From Azomonas tarimensis (GTDB lineage Bacteria > Pseudomonadota > Gammaproteobacteria > Pseudomonadales > Pseudomonadaceae): DNA of 64,000 nucleotides. This document shows positions 45,297-54,561 of the stretch, piece after piece. A program made the position numbers and the translations under genes. Location: NCBI RefSeq assembly GCF_042648805.1, contig NZ_JBHRXZ010000017.1:1-64000 (forward strand), written 5' to 3'. The notes under the pieces are model-generated. The model saw only the letters and a program-made list of their open reading frames with translations, was not told the origin of the DNA and ran no database searches. Every line of letters starts with the position of its first letter. The first letter of the stretch is position 1.

Positions 45297-47576
45297 ATGC
45301 TCGGCACGTTGCGCAAGATTGTCCAGGAAGTGAACGCCGCGAAGGACCTCAAGGCGGCGCTGGGCATCATCGTGCAAAGAGTCAAGGAGTCCATGGCCAG
45401 CCAGGTCTGCTCCGTGTACCTGCTCGACCGCGATAGCGGCCGTTTCGTGCTCATGGCCACCGAGGGTCTGAACAAGAAGGCCATCGGCAAGGTCAGCATG
45501 GCGCCAAACGAGGGCCTGGTCGGCCTGGTCGGTTCCCGTGAGGAGCCTCTGAACCTCGAACATGCCTCCGAGCATCCGCGCTACCGCTATTTTGCCGAAA
45601 CAGGTGAGGAGCGCTACGCGTCCTTTCTGGGGGCGCCGATCATCCACCACCGCCGGGTGCTGGGGGTTCTGGTGGTGCAGCAGAAAGAGCAGCGCCAGTT
45701 CGACGAGGGTGAGGAAGCCTTTCTCGTCACCATGAGCGCCCAGCTTGCCGGGGTCATCGCCCATGCCGAAGCCACGGGCTCGATCAGTGGCCTTGGCCGG
45801 CAGGGCAAGTCTGGCCGCGATACCCGCTTCATCGGCATTCCCGGCGCGCCCGGGGCCGCGGTAGGGACGGCATTGGTAGTGCTGCCGCCGGCGGATCTCG
45901 AGGTGGTGCCGGACAAGGCGGTGACCGACATCGAGGCCGAGTTGACGCTGTTCCAGGCCGCGCTGGAAAGTGTGCGGGGCGACATGCGCATGCTGTCCAA
46001 CAAACTCGCCAACCAGATGCGGCGCGAAGAGCGTGCGCTGTTCGACGTCTATCTGATGATGCTCGAAGACGCGGCGCTCGGCGGCGAGGTATCGGCGGTC
46101 ATCCGAACCGGACAATGGGCGCAGGGGGCCTTGCGCCAGGTGGTGTCCGACCATGTCCAGCGCTTCGAGATGATGGACGATGCCTATCTGCGCGAACGGG
46201 CCTCGGACGTCAAGGACATCGGCCGGCGCCTGCTGGCCTACCTGCAGCAGGCCCGCCAGCAGACGCTCACCTACCCGGACAACACCATCCTGGTCAGCGA
46301 GGAGCTGTCTCCGGCGATGCTGGGCGACGTGCCCGAGGGCAAGCTGGTCGGCCTGGTATCGGTACTGGGCTCGGGCAACTCCCATGTGGCGATCCTGGCG
46401 CGCGCGCTGGGCATTCCCACCGTCATGGGCGCGGTGGACCTGCCGTATTCCAAGGTCGATGGTATCGAGCTGATCATCGACGGTTATCGCGGCGAGATCA
46501 TCACCAATCCCGGCTCCGTCCTGCGCGAGCAGTATGCAGCCCTGGTCGAGGAGGATCGCCAGCTGTCGGAGGGTCTCGACGGGCTGCGCGAGCTGCCCTG
46601 CGAGACCACCGACGGCTACCGGGTGCCCCTGTGGGTGAATACCGGCCTGCTGGCTGATGTGGTACGCGCCCAGGAGCGCGGTGCCGAAGGCGTTGGCCTG
46701 TACCGCACCGAGGTACCCTTCATGATCAAGGAGCGCTTTCCCAGCGAAAAGGAACAGCTGGCCATCTACCGTGAGCAGCTGCAGGCTTTCCACCCCTTGC
46801 CGGTGACCATGCGCACCCTGGATATCGGTGGCGACAAGTCGCTTTCCTACTTCCCGATCAAGGAAGAGAACCCCTTCCTCGGCTGGCGCGGGATTCGCGT
46901 GACCCTCGACCATCCGGAGATCTTCCTGGTCCAGGTGCGCGCCATGCTCAAGGCCAGCGAAGGCTTGAACAACCTGCGCATCCTGCTGCCGATGATCTCC
47001 GGCCTGCAGGAGCTCGAAGAGGCGCTGCGGCTGATCCACCGGGCCTTTGCCGAGGTCCTCGACGAGGGCACCGACGTGCAGATGCCGCCGGTGGGCGTCA
47101 TGATCGAGGTCCCGGCGGCCGTCTACCTGACCCGCGAGCTGGCCCGCCAGGCGGACTTCATCTCGGTCGGCTCCAACGACCTGACCCAGTACCTGCTTGC
47201 CGTCGACCGCAACAATCCGCGCGTGGCAGCGCTCTACGACTACCTGCACCCGGCCGTGCTCGAGGCGCTGCAGCGTGTGGTGAACGAGGCGCACACCGAA
47301 GGCAAGCCGGTGAGCATCTGTGGCGAGATGGCCGGCGACCCCGGCGCGGCGATGCTGTTGATGGCGATGGGCTTCGACAGCCTGTCGATGAACGCCACCA
47401 ACCTGCCAAAGGTGAAGTCCCTGCTGCGCCAGGTGAGCCTGCAGGACTCCCGCGAGCTTCTGGCCAGGGTCCAGCAGCTGGACAACCCGAAGATCATCCA
47501 GAGCACCCTGCAGTTGAGCCTGCGCAACCTTGGCCTGAGCCGTCTGATCAACCCCGGCGCGCTGCTGCAGAGCTGA
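45297..47576 (+). CDS. ptsP: Phosphoenolpyruvate-protein phosphotransferase PtsP (Enzyme I-Ntr)
   Basis: 759 residues. An N-terminal GAF domain (about 1-150) is followed by the Enzyme I core. The phospho-accepting His is residue 363 in GSGNSHVAILAR, and the PEP-binding domain contains EGVGLYRTEVPFM, FRTL-like MRTLDIGGDKS and SVGSNDLTQYLLAVDR; the catalytic Cys is in VSICGEMAG. It feeds phosphate to NPr and EIIA-Ntr, controlling nitrogen, potassium and polymer metabolism. The GAF domain responds to glutamine in relatives. ATG 45297; AGGAGA lies about 12 bases upstream. Confidence 0.97.
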   Translation: MLGTLRKIVQEVNAAKDLKAALGIIVQRVKESMASQVCSVYLLDRDSGRFVLMATEGLNKKAIGKVSMAPNEGLVGLVGSREEPLNLEHASEHPRYRYFAETGEERYASFLGAPIIHHRRVLGVLVVQQKEQRQFDEGEEAFLVTMSAQLAGVIAHAEATGSISGLGRQGKSGRDTRFIGIPGAPGAAVGTALVVLPPADLEVVPDKAVTDIEAELTLFQAALESVRGDMRMLSNKLANQMRREERALFDVYLMMLEDAALGGEVSAVIRTGQWAQGALRQVVSDHVQRFEMMDDAYLRERASDVKDIGRRLLAYLQQARQQTLTYPDNTILVSEELSPAMLGDVPEGKLVGLVSVLGSGNSHVAILARALGIPTVMGAVDLPYSKVDGIELIIDGYRGEIITNPGSVLREQYAALVEEDRQLSEGLDGLRELPCETTDGYRVPLWVNTGLLADVVRAQERGAEGVGLYRTEVPFMIKERFPSEKEQLAIYREQLQAFHPLPVTMRTLDIGGDKSLSYFPIKEENPFLGWRGIRVTLDHPEIFLVQVRAMLKASEGLNNLRILLPMISGLQELEEALRLIHRAFAEVLDEGTDVQMPPVGVMIEVPAAVYLTRELARQADFISVGSNDLTQYLLAVDRNNPRVAALYDYLHPAVLEALQRVVNEAHTEGKPVSICGEMAGDPGAAMLLMAMGFDSLSMNATNLPKVKSLLRQVSLQDSRELLARVQQLDNPKIIQSTLQLSLRNLGLSRLINPGALLQS

Positions 47577-47681
47577 CTCCCGGCCCCGTCCGCTCGTCTT
47601 GCATCGACCCCCGACCACCAAGGGCGTCGGCTCTCGCCTCGTTTTGGGCTACCATCGCGCTTTGCCTCGTCGGGACAGGTC

Positions 47682-48464
47682 ATGGAGTTCTTGCTTTATC
47701 TGGTGCTGGGTAGTCTGGCGGGCGTGCTTGCCGGGCTGTTCGGCGTAGGGGGGGGCATCGTCATCGTGCCGGTGCTCGTATTAAGTTTCACCGCGCAGGG
47801 CTTCGATGCCGATGTGCTGGCCCACCTTGCCGTGGGGACCTCGTTGGCGACCATCGTCTTTACCTCGATCAATTCGGTGCTGGCCCACCACAGCAAGGGC
47901 GCCGTGATCTGGCGGGTGTTTCGCTGGATGACCCTGGGCATCCTGTTCGGCACGGTGCTGGGCAGCCTGACCGCGTCGATGATCCAGGGGCCGGTGCTAT
48001 TGAAGATCATCGGTGTGTTCGCCATCCTCATGGCCATCCAGATGGGATTCGACCTGCGGCCGAAGGCGGCGGGAGACGTGCCGGGGCCGGTGGGGCTGGC
48101 GGTCAGCGGCGGGGTGATCGGCTGGGCCTCGGCGATCTTCGGCATTGGTGGCGGCTCGTTGACCGTGCCTTTCCTGGTCTGGCGCAGCGTGCCGATCCAG
48201 AAGGCGGTGGCCACCTCGGCGGCCAATGGCATGCCGATCGCCGTGGTGGGTGCGATCAGCTTCATGATGGTGGGCTGGGACGAGCCGCAGCTGCCGGACT
48301 GGAGTCTGGGCTTCGTCTACCTGCCGGCGATGGTCGGTATCGCCGTGACCAGCATGTTCTTTGCCCGGGTCGGCGCGAACCTGGCGCATCGCCTGTCACA
48401 GGCCATGCTCAAACGCCTGTTCGCGCTGCTGCTGTTGGGCGTGGGCATCACTTTTCTGATCTGA
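47682..48464 (+). CDS. TauE/SafE family sulfite/anion permease
   Basis: 260 residues with about eight membrane helices in two halves. The family motif is repeated: GLFGVGGGIVIVPVL in the first half and IFGIGGGSLTVPFLVW in the second. Family members export sulfite, sulfonates or similar; specific substrate unknown. ATG 47682. It runs directly into lgt, ten bases downstream, so the two are probably co-transcribed, as in other Pseudomonas. Confidence 0.92.
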   Translation: MEFLLYLVLGSLAGVLAGLFGVGGGIVIVPVLVLSFTAQGFDADVLAHLAVGTSLATIVFTSINSVLAHHSKGAVIWRVFRWMTLGILFGTVLGSLTASMIQGPVLLKIIGVFAILMAIQMGFDLRPKAAGDVPGPVGLAVSGGVIGWASAIFGIGGGSLTVPFLVWRSVPIQKAVATSAANGMPIAVVGAISFMMVGWDEPQLPDWSLGFVYLPAMVGIAVTSMFFARVGANLAHRLSQAMLKRLFALLLLGVGITFLI

Positions 48465-48473
48465 GGGGCCTGG

Positions 48474-49268
48474 ATGCTCGCTTACCCGCAAATCGACCCG
48501 GTCGCCTTTTCACTCGGCCCGCTGCAAGTGCACTGGTACGGCCTGATGTACCTGATCGGCATCGGCGGCGCCTGGTGGCTGGCCTCGCTGCGGCTGCACC
48601 GCTTCGACCCGGGCTGGAGCCGGGACAAACTGTCGGATCTGGTGTTCTGGGTGGCGCTGGGGGTGATCGTCGGCGGCCGGCTGGGCTACGTGCTCTTCTA
48701 TGACCTGGCGGCCTACATCAACGACCCGAGCCTGATCCTGCAGGTCTGGCGCGGCGGCATGTCCTTCCACGGCGGGCTGATCGGCGTGCTGCTGTGCACC
48801 TGGATCTTTGCCCGGCGCAACGGCAAGGGCTTCTTCGAGCTGATGGACTTCATCGCGCCCTTCGTGCCCATTGGCCTCGGCGCCGGGCGCATCGGCAACT
48901 TCATCAACGCGGAGCTATGGGGCAAGGCCACCGACGTGCCCTGGGCCATGGTGTTTCCCACCGATCCGGCGCAGCTGCCGCGGCACCCCTCGCAGCTCTA
49001 TCAATTCGCCCTGGAAGGCGTGGCGCTGTTTCTCATTCTCTGGATCTATTCCCGCAAGCCGCGCCCGACCATGGCGGTCTCCGGGCTGTTCGGCATCTGC
49101 TACGGTGTGTTCCGCTTTATCGTCGAATTCGTCCGGGTGCCCGATGCCCAGCTCGGCTACCTCGCCTTCGGCTGGCTGACCATGGGCCAGTTGCTGTGCC
49201 TGCCGATGATCCTCGGCGGTGCCGGGATGATGTATTGGGCCTACCGGCGCGACGCCCGGCTGGCCTGA
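48474..49268 (+). CDS. lgt: Prolipoprotein diacylglyceryl transferase
   Basis: 264 residues, seven membrane helices. Signature motifs: HWYGLMYLIG, FHGGLIG (His99) and the Lgt signature around GAGRIGNFINAELWG with Arg139, needed to transfer diacylglycerol from phosphatidylglycerol to the lipobox Cys. It serves all lipoproteins in this window, including CsgG and the candidate immunity lipoprotein. Starts ten bases after the TauE-type gene. Confidence 0.97.
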   Translation: MLAYPQIDPVAFSLGPLQVHWYGLMYLIGIGGAWWLASLRLHRFDPGWSRDKLSDLVFWVALGVIVGGRLGYVLFYDLAAYINDPSLILQVWRGGMSFHGGLIGVLLCTWIFARRNGKGFFELMDFIAPFVPIGLGAGRIGNFINAELWGKATDVPWAMVFPTDPAQLPRHPSQLYQFALEGVALFLILWIYSRKPRPTMAVSGLFGICYGVFRFIVEFVRVPDAQLGYLAFGWLTMGQLLCLPMILGGAGMMYWAYRRDARLA

Positions 49269-49341
49269 TCGGTGTGGCGGCATTGATGCCGCCGCGCTCC
49301 CGCTTCCATAATGCTCGGCCCTTTCACGCCGCGGTGACCCG

Positions 49342-50136
49342 ATGAAACAGTACCTCGACCTGATGCGCCTGGTGCGCGTGCAGGGCACCTTCAAGCCGGA
49401 CCGCACCGGCACCGGCACCTACAGCCTGTTCGGTCACCAGATGCGCTTCGACCTGGCCGAAGGTTTCCCGCTGGTCACCACCAAGAAGTGCCACCTCAAG
49501 TCCATCATCCACGAGCTGCTGTGGTTCCTGCGGGGCGAGACCAACATCGCCTACCTGAAGGAAAACGGCGTCTCGATCTGGGACGAGTGGGCCGACGAGC
49601 AGGGCGAGCTGGGCCCGGTGTACGGCTACCAATGGCGCTCTTGGCCGACGCCTAACGGCGAGTCGATCGACCAGATCGGCAAGCTCATCGAGATGATCAG
49701 GAGGAACCCTGATTCGCGCCGGCTGATCGTCTCGGCCTGGAATCCCGCGCTGGTAGAACAGATGGCCTTGCCGCCGTGCCACGCGCTGTTCCAGTTCTAC
49801 GTAGCCGACGGCAAGCTGTCCTGCCAGCTGTACCAGCGCTCGGCGGACATTTTCCTCGGGGTGCCCTTCAACATCGCCAGCTATGCGCTGCTGACGCTGA
49901 TGGTGGCGCAGGTCTGCGGCCTGCAGCCCGGCGACTTCATCTGGACCGGCGGCGACTGCCACCTCTACGCCAACCACCTGGAACAGGCCGACCTGCAGCT
50001 CTCCCGTGATCCGCTGCCGTTGCCACGCATGCGCCTGAATCCGCAGATCAGTGATCTCTTCGCCTTTCGCTTCGAGGATTTCGAGCTGCAGAACTACCAA
50101 TCCCATCCGCACATCAAAGCGCCGGTCGCGGTCTGA
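49342..50136 (+). CDS. thyA: Thymidylate synthase
   Basis: 264 residues, the short E. coli-type form. Catalytic Cys146 in LPPCHALFQFY; RTGTGTYSLFG for phosphate binding; folate-binding TGGDCHLYANHLEQA region. It methylates dUMP to dTMP with methylene-tetrahydrofolate and is functionally linked with folA 5.7 kb downstream. ATG 49342. Confidence 0.98.
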   Translation: MKQYLDLMRLVRVQGTFKPDRTGTGTYSLFGHQMRFDLAEGFPLVTTKKCHLKSIIHELLWFLRGETNIAYLKENGVSIWDEWADEQGELGPVYGYQWRSWPTPNGESIDQIGKLIEMIRRNPDSRRLIVSAWNPALVEQMALPPCHALFQFYVADGKLSCQLYQRSADIFLGVPFNIASYALLTLMVAQVCGLQPGDFIWTGGDCHLYANHLEQADLQLSRDPLPLPRMRLNPQISDLFAFRFEDFELQNYQSHPHIKAPVAV

Positions 50137-50203
50137 TTCATCGTTCTGTCACAGTTGCCGGGCTATAAGAGTCGGTTTCCCGGGGCGCATAAGGAGTGAG
50201 CCG

Positions 50204-50977
50204 ATGCGACGAGCCGTATTCAACCGCAAGGGCGGGGTCGGCAAGACCAGCATCGCCTGCAACCTGGCGGCCATCAGCGCCGCCCAGGGCTATCGTACCC
50301 TGCTGGTGGACCTCGACGCGCAGGCCAACTCCACCCACTACCTCACCGGCCTCACGGCGGGAGAAGCGCCCTCGGGGATCGCCGAGTTCTACCGGCTGAT
50401 CCTCGACTCCGGCACCCCCTCGAAAAAGGCCCGCGCCGAAATCACGCCGACCCGCTTCGTCAACCTGGACCTGATCACCGCCACGGCCGAACTGGCCGAT
50501 CTCCAACCCAAGCTCGAGGCCAAGCACAAGATCAACAAGCTACGAAAGTTGCTCGACGTGCTCGACCAGGGCTACGAACGCATCTACCTCGACACGCCGC
50601 CGGCGCTGAACTTCTATTCGGTCTCGGCGCTGATCGCCGCCGACCGCTGCCTGATCCCCTTCGATTGCGACAGCTTCGCTCGCGAGGCGCTCTATGGGCT
50701 GCTCGACGACATCGACGAACTGCGCGAGGACCATAACGAAGGGCTGAAAGTGGAAGGCATCGTGGTCAACGGCTTCCAGCCACGCGCCGCGGTGCCGCAG
50801 CAACTGGTCGAGGGGCTGGTGGCCGGGGGGCTGCCGGTGATACCCATGTACCTGATGCACTCGGTGAAGATGCGTGAATCGCACCAGGCCTGCCTGCCGT
50901 TGATCCACCTGGATGCCCGGCACAAGCTCACCGAGCAGTTCGTCGCGCTGCACGACTGGCTGGAAGCCCAGGCCTAG
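50204..50977 (+). CDS. ParA-family ATPase, orphan
   Basis: 257 residues. Deviant Walker A with signature lysine: NRKGGVGKTS (Lys9 and Lys14), then LVDLDAQANST and a Walker B-like IYLDTPPALN. No ParB gene or parS-like repeats flank it, so a chromosome or plasmid partition pair is unlikely. Single ParA-like genes may instead position other cargo. AAGGAG precedes ATG 50204. It sits between thyA and a convergent universal stress gene, two bases apart. Confidence 0.88.
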   Translation: MRRAVFNRKGGVGKTSIACNLAAISAAQGYRTLLVDLDAQANSTHYLTGLTAGEAPSGIAEFYRLILDSGTPSKKARAEITPTRFVNLDLITATAELADLQPKLEAKHKINKLRKLLDVLDQGYERIYLDTPPALNFYSVSALIAADRCLIPFDCDSFAREALYGLLDDIDELREDHNEGLKVEGIVVNGFQPRAAVPQQLVEGLVAGGLPVIPMYLMHSVKMRESHQACLPLIHLDARHKLTEQFVALHDWLEAQA

Positions 50978-50979
50978 CG

Positions 50980-51762
50980 TCAGCGGCTGAGCAGCAGGTC
51001 GCAGGGCGGGTTTTCCAGCAGCTGGCGGGTCAGGCTGCCGACCAGTGCGCTGCTCATCTCGCCGCGGCTGTGAACGCCGAGCGCGAGGACTTGCGGGTCG
51101 AATCCCGCAATGGCTTCTTCCAGGCACTGCAGGCGTTCGCCGCTGCGCACTTCGTGGCTGCCCCTGGCGCTGCCCGCCTGGTGAGCATTCAGATCCTCCA
51201 GGAGCCTGTCGAACAGTTCTCGGTCCAGCGCCAGCTCCGCTTCGTCCGGCAGGTCGAGGCCGGCGCTTTCATGTACGTGCAGCGCCCGCAGCTCGCCCGT
51301 GGCCGGCAGCAGTTCAGCGGCGCGCTGCCAGGCGCGACTGGCGCAGGCGGAGAAGTCCAGGGCGGCCAAGGCGCGGGAATAAGGCAGGCCGGTCGGGTTG
51401 ACCACCAGCAGCAGCGGCACCGGGGAGGCCAGCAGCAGGCGTTCGAGGGTCGTACCGGCAAACCCTTCGACGGCGCCAGCGCGATGGCGGCCGAGCAGTA
51501 GCAGGTCGGCCTCGAGCCCGCTAGCCAGGGCGGCGAGGCTTTCCACCGCTGGCCCGCGGCGCAGGTGCACATCGCTGATGGCCAGCCCGCAATCGGCTGC
51601 CAGCGCTTCGAGGCGGCGCCGGCTGGACGCTTCGTCGCCATCCTCGAGCACGTGCGCCAGGCTCAGGCGTGCATCGAGCTGGCGTGCCAACTGGCCGGCG
51701 CGCAACAGGGCGAGATCGGCTTCTGGGCTCGAATCATGGGCAAGGAGCAGCTGTCTGGGCAT
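50980..51762 (-). CDS. Universal stress protein, tandem UspA domains
   Basis: 260 residues with two UspA folds: residues 1-125 (LLLAHDSSPEAD ... LLLLGRHRAGAVEGF) and 130-260 (LAALDFSACASRAW ... VLALGVHSRGEMSSALVGS). The second carries the GxHxRGxxxxxxxGS-type ATP-binding pattern most clearly. Family proteins respond to starvation and redox stress. ATG 51762. It lies 47 bases after the GTPase gene, possibly the last gene of that operon. Confidence 0.88.
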   Translation of the reverse strand: MPRQLLLAHDSSPEADLALLRAGQLARQLDARLSLAHVLEDGDEASSRRRLEALAADCGLAISDVHLRRGPAVESLAALASGLEADLLLLGRHRAGAVEGFAGTTLERLLLASPVPLLLVVNPTGLPYSRALAALDFSACASRAWQRAAELLPATGELRALHVHESAGLDLPDEAELALDRELFDRLLEDLNAHQAGSARGSHEVRSGERLQCLEEAIAGFDPQVLALGVHSRGEMSSALVGSLTRQLLENPPCDLLLSR

Positions 51763-51809
51763 GGTGGGCTCTTTGGGAAGGGCTGGGGCCCAGTATGCCT
51801 TCGCACCGA

Positions 51810-53183
51810 TCAGCTTTCATCGGTGCGGGCCAGTTGCCTTGCCAGCATGGTGACCTGTTCGCGTCGCTCGGTCTGCTCGAGCCGGGCCCCTGGGTTCAGT
51901 GACGACCATTCGGGGTGGGCGCGGGCGCGGTTCAGCGGCTCGGGTAGCTTGCCCTTGCGCCAAGTGTCGTCCTGTGGTGTTTTCAGGCGGATCGCCTGCT
52001 GTGCAGCATGACCGCGGATCGCCAGGGCTGCGAGCAACTGGCGCTGGCGCAGGGCGAGCAGGCGCAGCACCGCGTCGTCCACGCTCAGCTCGCGCTGACC
52101 CTTGAGCTTGCCGAGCAGGCGGTTGCCGTAATGGCGGGCGGTCTGCGCACCGCCACCGGCGAGGGCGCCGAGCAGGGCGGCGGCGCCGAGGGTGATGCCG
52201 CCAACCATCAGGTCGACCCCGGCGCCCGCCGCCGCGCCAGCCGCCATGCCGCCGCCGACCCGCACGCCAAGCTGCCTGAGGGTTTCACCGTTGAACAAAT
52301 CATCGCCCCAGCGGCCGTCCAGCAGGGGCAGGTCGGTGGCTGCCGCGTCTTCCGGGCGAAAGACGAACAGACGCAGCAGCGCCTCCACGCAGGCCTGTTC
52401 GCGCTGACGAACAGTCTCATGCAGTTCGTTGACCGCGCCCTGTTCGAGCGGTTGCGCGGTGGCCACGCTGCGTCGGCAGGCAGCCACATCCACCAGCAGC
52501 TCGGCGATCAGGCGCGCACCTGCTTCATGCCGGGCACTTGCCTGCGCCTCGTGGTCGGCGATCAGCCGTTCGAGATCGCCGCGGCTACGCTCGAGCAGCA
52601 AGGCCAGGCTTTCGTACAGGCGCCGCTCGCCATCCTGGGGAGGCGCTACGCTGTCGAAGCGCACCAGTGCATGCAGGCCGATGCGCGCCAGGGCCTCGCG
52701 CCAGTCAGTCTCGCGGGTAGCAGGGTTGGCGACGAAGTTGAGCACCGGCAGCAGCGGCCGGCCGCACATGGCCAGTGCCTCCAGTTCGTCCCGGTACTTG
52801 CCCAGCACCGGCTCGCGGGCGTCGATGATGTAGAGGCCGGCGTCGGAGGCGAGCAGCTGACGCAGTACCTTGGCTTCCTGATCGAAACGCTGGCGAGCTT
52901 CGCTGCCGTCGAGAAAGCGTTCGATGCGCGCCGGGCCGTCGAGCCGTTCGGCTGCCCGCTGCAGTTGGTCGAGGTGGTCGAGCAGGGCGCTGGCATCTTC
53001 CAGCCCGGGGGTGTCGTATAGCTCGAGCAGCGCCTGGCCATCCACCTGCAGGCGAGCGCCTTCGACGTGGCGGGTGGTGCTGGGGCGATGGGACACCTCA
53101 CCGAAACCGATGTCGCGGGTCAGGGTGCGCAGCAGGGAGGTCTTGCCGACGTTGGTATGGCCCACGACCGCGAGTCTAATCAT
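51810..53183 (-). CDS. DUF3482 domain GTPase
   Basis: 457 residues. Small-GTPase domain at the N-terminus: P-loop GHTNVGKTSL (8-17), a switch region with RPSTTRHV, and DTPGLED. The NKxD motif is replaced by NFVANP, the usual state in this family. The C-terminal DUF3482 part has a hydrophobic Gly/Ala-rich segment (AGAAAGAGVDLMVGGITLGAAALLGALAGGG, given partly) that may insert into membrane. GGAG lies seven bases before ATG 53183; ATG 53189 is also in frame. The start overlaps the end of the DUF2868 gene by 8 bases. The two families occur together; function unknown. Confidence 0.88.
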   Translation of the reverse strand: MIRLAVVGHTNVGKTSLLRTLTRDIGFGEVSHRPSTTRHVEGARLQVDGQALLELYDTPGLEDASALLDHLDQLQRAAERLDGPARIERFLDGSEARQRFDQEAKVLRQLLASDAGLYIIDAREPVLGKYRDELEALAMCGRPLLPVLNFVANPATRETDWREALARIGLHALVRFDSVAPPQDGERRLYESLALLLERSRGDLERLIADHEAQASARHEAGARLIAELLVDVAACRRSVATAQPLEQGAVNELHETVRQREQACVEALLRLFVFRPEDAAATDLPLLDGRWGDDLFNGETLRQLGVRVGGGMAAGAAAGAGVDLMVGGITLGAAALLGALAGGGAQTARHYGNRLLGKLKGQRELSVDDAVLRLLALRQRQLLAALAIRGHAAQQAIRLKTPQDDTWRKGKLPEPLNRARAHPEWSSLNPGARLEQTERREQVTMLARQLARTDES

Positions 53184-54561
53184 CGCCATGCTCCAGCCAT
53201 TGCAAGGGAGCAGGCCCGGCGGGGGCCAGGCCGCTGCGCTCGAGTGCTTCATGCCAGTCGGCCAGTCGAGCCGGGTCGAGGGTATTGCCCGGCGGTGGCG
53301 GCAGGAGCCAGACCCGGGTCGCTCGTGCGCAGCGCGACAATTCGCCAATCAGTGCCAGGGTGCCGCGGTCCGGCGAGCGCCGCGGGTCGCAGGCGATCAG
53401 CAGGCGGCTGGGCGGGTGGCGGGTGAGCTGTTCGAGCAGCCGGCGCCGCTGATGGCGATCGTCGAGAATCCCGGCATCGGTGACGTCGGCCGGCAGTGTC
53501 GGCGGCCAGGCCTGGGTGTCGTCCAGTTCGATGGCAACCAGAAGGGCGTTGCCGAGCGCTTCAGGAAGGCTGCCGGCGCTGCTGTGCGGCAGGCTCGACG
53601 GGGCGGGATCCTTGATCCCGAGGCGCTCGCTGGGCGGCTGCAGGCGCTCGCGCAGCAGGCGATAGCTCGGCAGTTCGGGATCCAGGCGCAGCGCCGACCG
53701 CCCGCGCCGCCAGCGCCAGACACAGACGGCGGCGAGCAGCAGGCGCGGCACTACGCCATAGACCAGGGTCACCCCCACCAGCCAGCCGGCCCAGGCCTGG
53801 CGGGCGCCCTCGAGTTCCTCGCCAAGCACGCCGCTGGCACGGATCTGCTCGGCGCCAGGCTGGGCGAAGCCGAGCAGGGACGGCAGCGCACCCAGCGTCT
53901 GGGTCAGGGCGACAAAGGCGTTCTCGCCGAGAATGGTGGTTTCCCAGACGAATCCGTAACGGCGCGTGGCCAACAGCGCCAGCAGGGTCAGCAGGGCACT
54001 GCCCATGGCCAGCAACCAGAGCCCGTGGATGCCAGCGCCCAGCAGCCAGCGGCTGAGTCGGCGCTGTTGCAGCAGCATCAGCAGTGCCGGGGCCAGATGC
54101 ACGGCACGTGCGTCCCGGGCGAACTTCTCGCTGAGCCAGAGCCACAGGCGGCCGAGCGCGCCGCCGTGATCGCCCAGCGCGAAAAAACCCAGAAACCAGC
54201 CCAGCAAGGTCAGCAGGTGCAGTCCGAGCAGGCTGCCGAGTGCCCAGAACACATTGACGGGGCGCTGGCCGTCACCTAGCGCCGCGAAGGCCAGGCCGGC
54301 GCCACTGAGCAGCGCCAGCAGTACCAATAGCAGGCCCGCCAGCCGCGCGCCCTGGTGCCAGTGCCGCCAGGCCTCGAGCTGGCCGTCGCGCTGTGCCAGA
54401 AACAGCGCGCGGCGCTCGATCTGCTCGCTCAGGGTGCCGCCGGCGGCACGCGCCTGGCGATTGGCCTCGGCATCGTCGAGCAGGCCGGCATGGTCTTCGC
54501 GCAGGCGGATGGTTTCGACCAGCCAGAGCCGGTCCAGAGGGGTCTCAGGTTGTGCGGTCAC
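53176..54561 (-). CDS. DUF2868 membrane protein
   Basis: 461 residues with about five hydrophobic helices in two groups (70-130 and 175-285), a soluble C-terminal half from 300 rich in charged residues and a Pro-rich loop, and a long acidic N-terminus. The DUF2868 family is always found near DUF3482 GTPases in my knowledge. GTG 54561 overlaps the stop of the glycerophosphodiesterase gene (GTGA). The C-terminal part (LLIACDPRRSPDRGTLALI) looks like a nucleotide-fold strand. No function is known. Confidence 0.85.
   Translation of the reverse strand: MTAQPETPLDRLWLVETIRLREDHAGLLDDAEANRQARAAGGTLSEQIERRALFLAQRDGQLEAWRHWHQGARLAGLLLVLLALLSGAGLAFAALGDGQRPVNVFWALGSLLGLHLLTLLGWFLGFFALGDHGGALGRLWLWLSEKFARDARAVHLAPALLMLLQQRRLSRWLLGAGIHGLWLLAMGSALLTLLALLATRRYGFVWETTILGENAFVALTQTLGALPSLLGFAQPGAEQIRASGVLGEELEGARQAWAGWLVGVTLVYGVVPRLLLAAVCVWRWRRGRSALRLDPELPSYRLLRERLQPPSERLGIKDPAPSSLPHSSAGSLPEALGNALLVAIELDDTQAWPPTLPADVTDAGILDDRHQRRRLLEQLTRHPPSRLLIACDPRRSPDRGTLALIGELSRCARATRVWLLPPPPGNTLDPARLADWHEALERSGLAPAGPAPLQWLEHGDD

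Noticed and set aside
45144..47621. 825-codon open frame on the minus strand opposite ptsP
   Set aside because: It is a mirror of the GC-rich codon pattern of ptsP; the protein is Gln/His/Arg-rich with no domain, while the plus-strand protein is complete.
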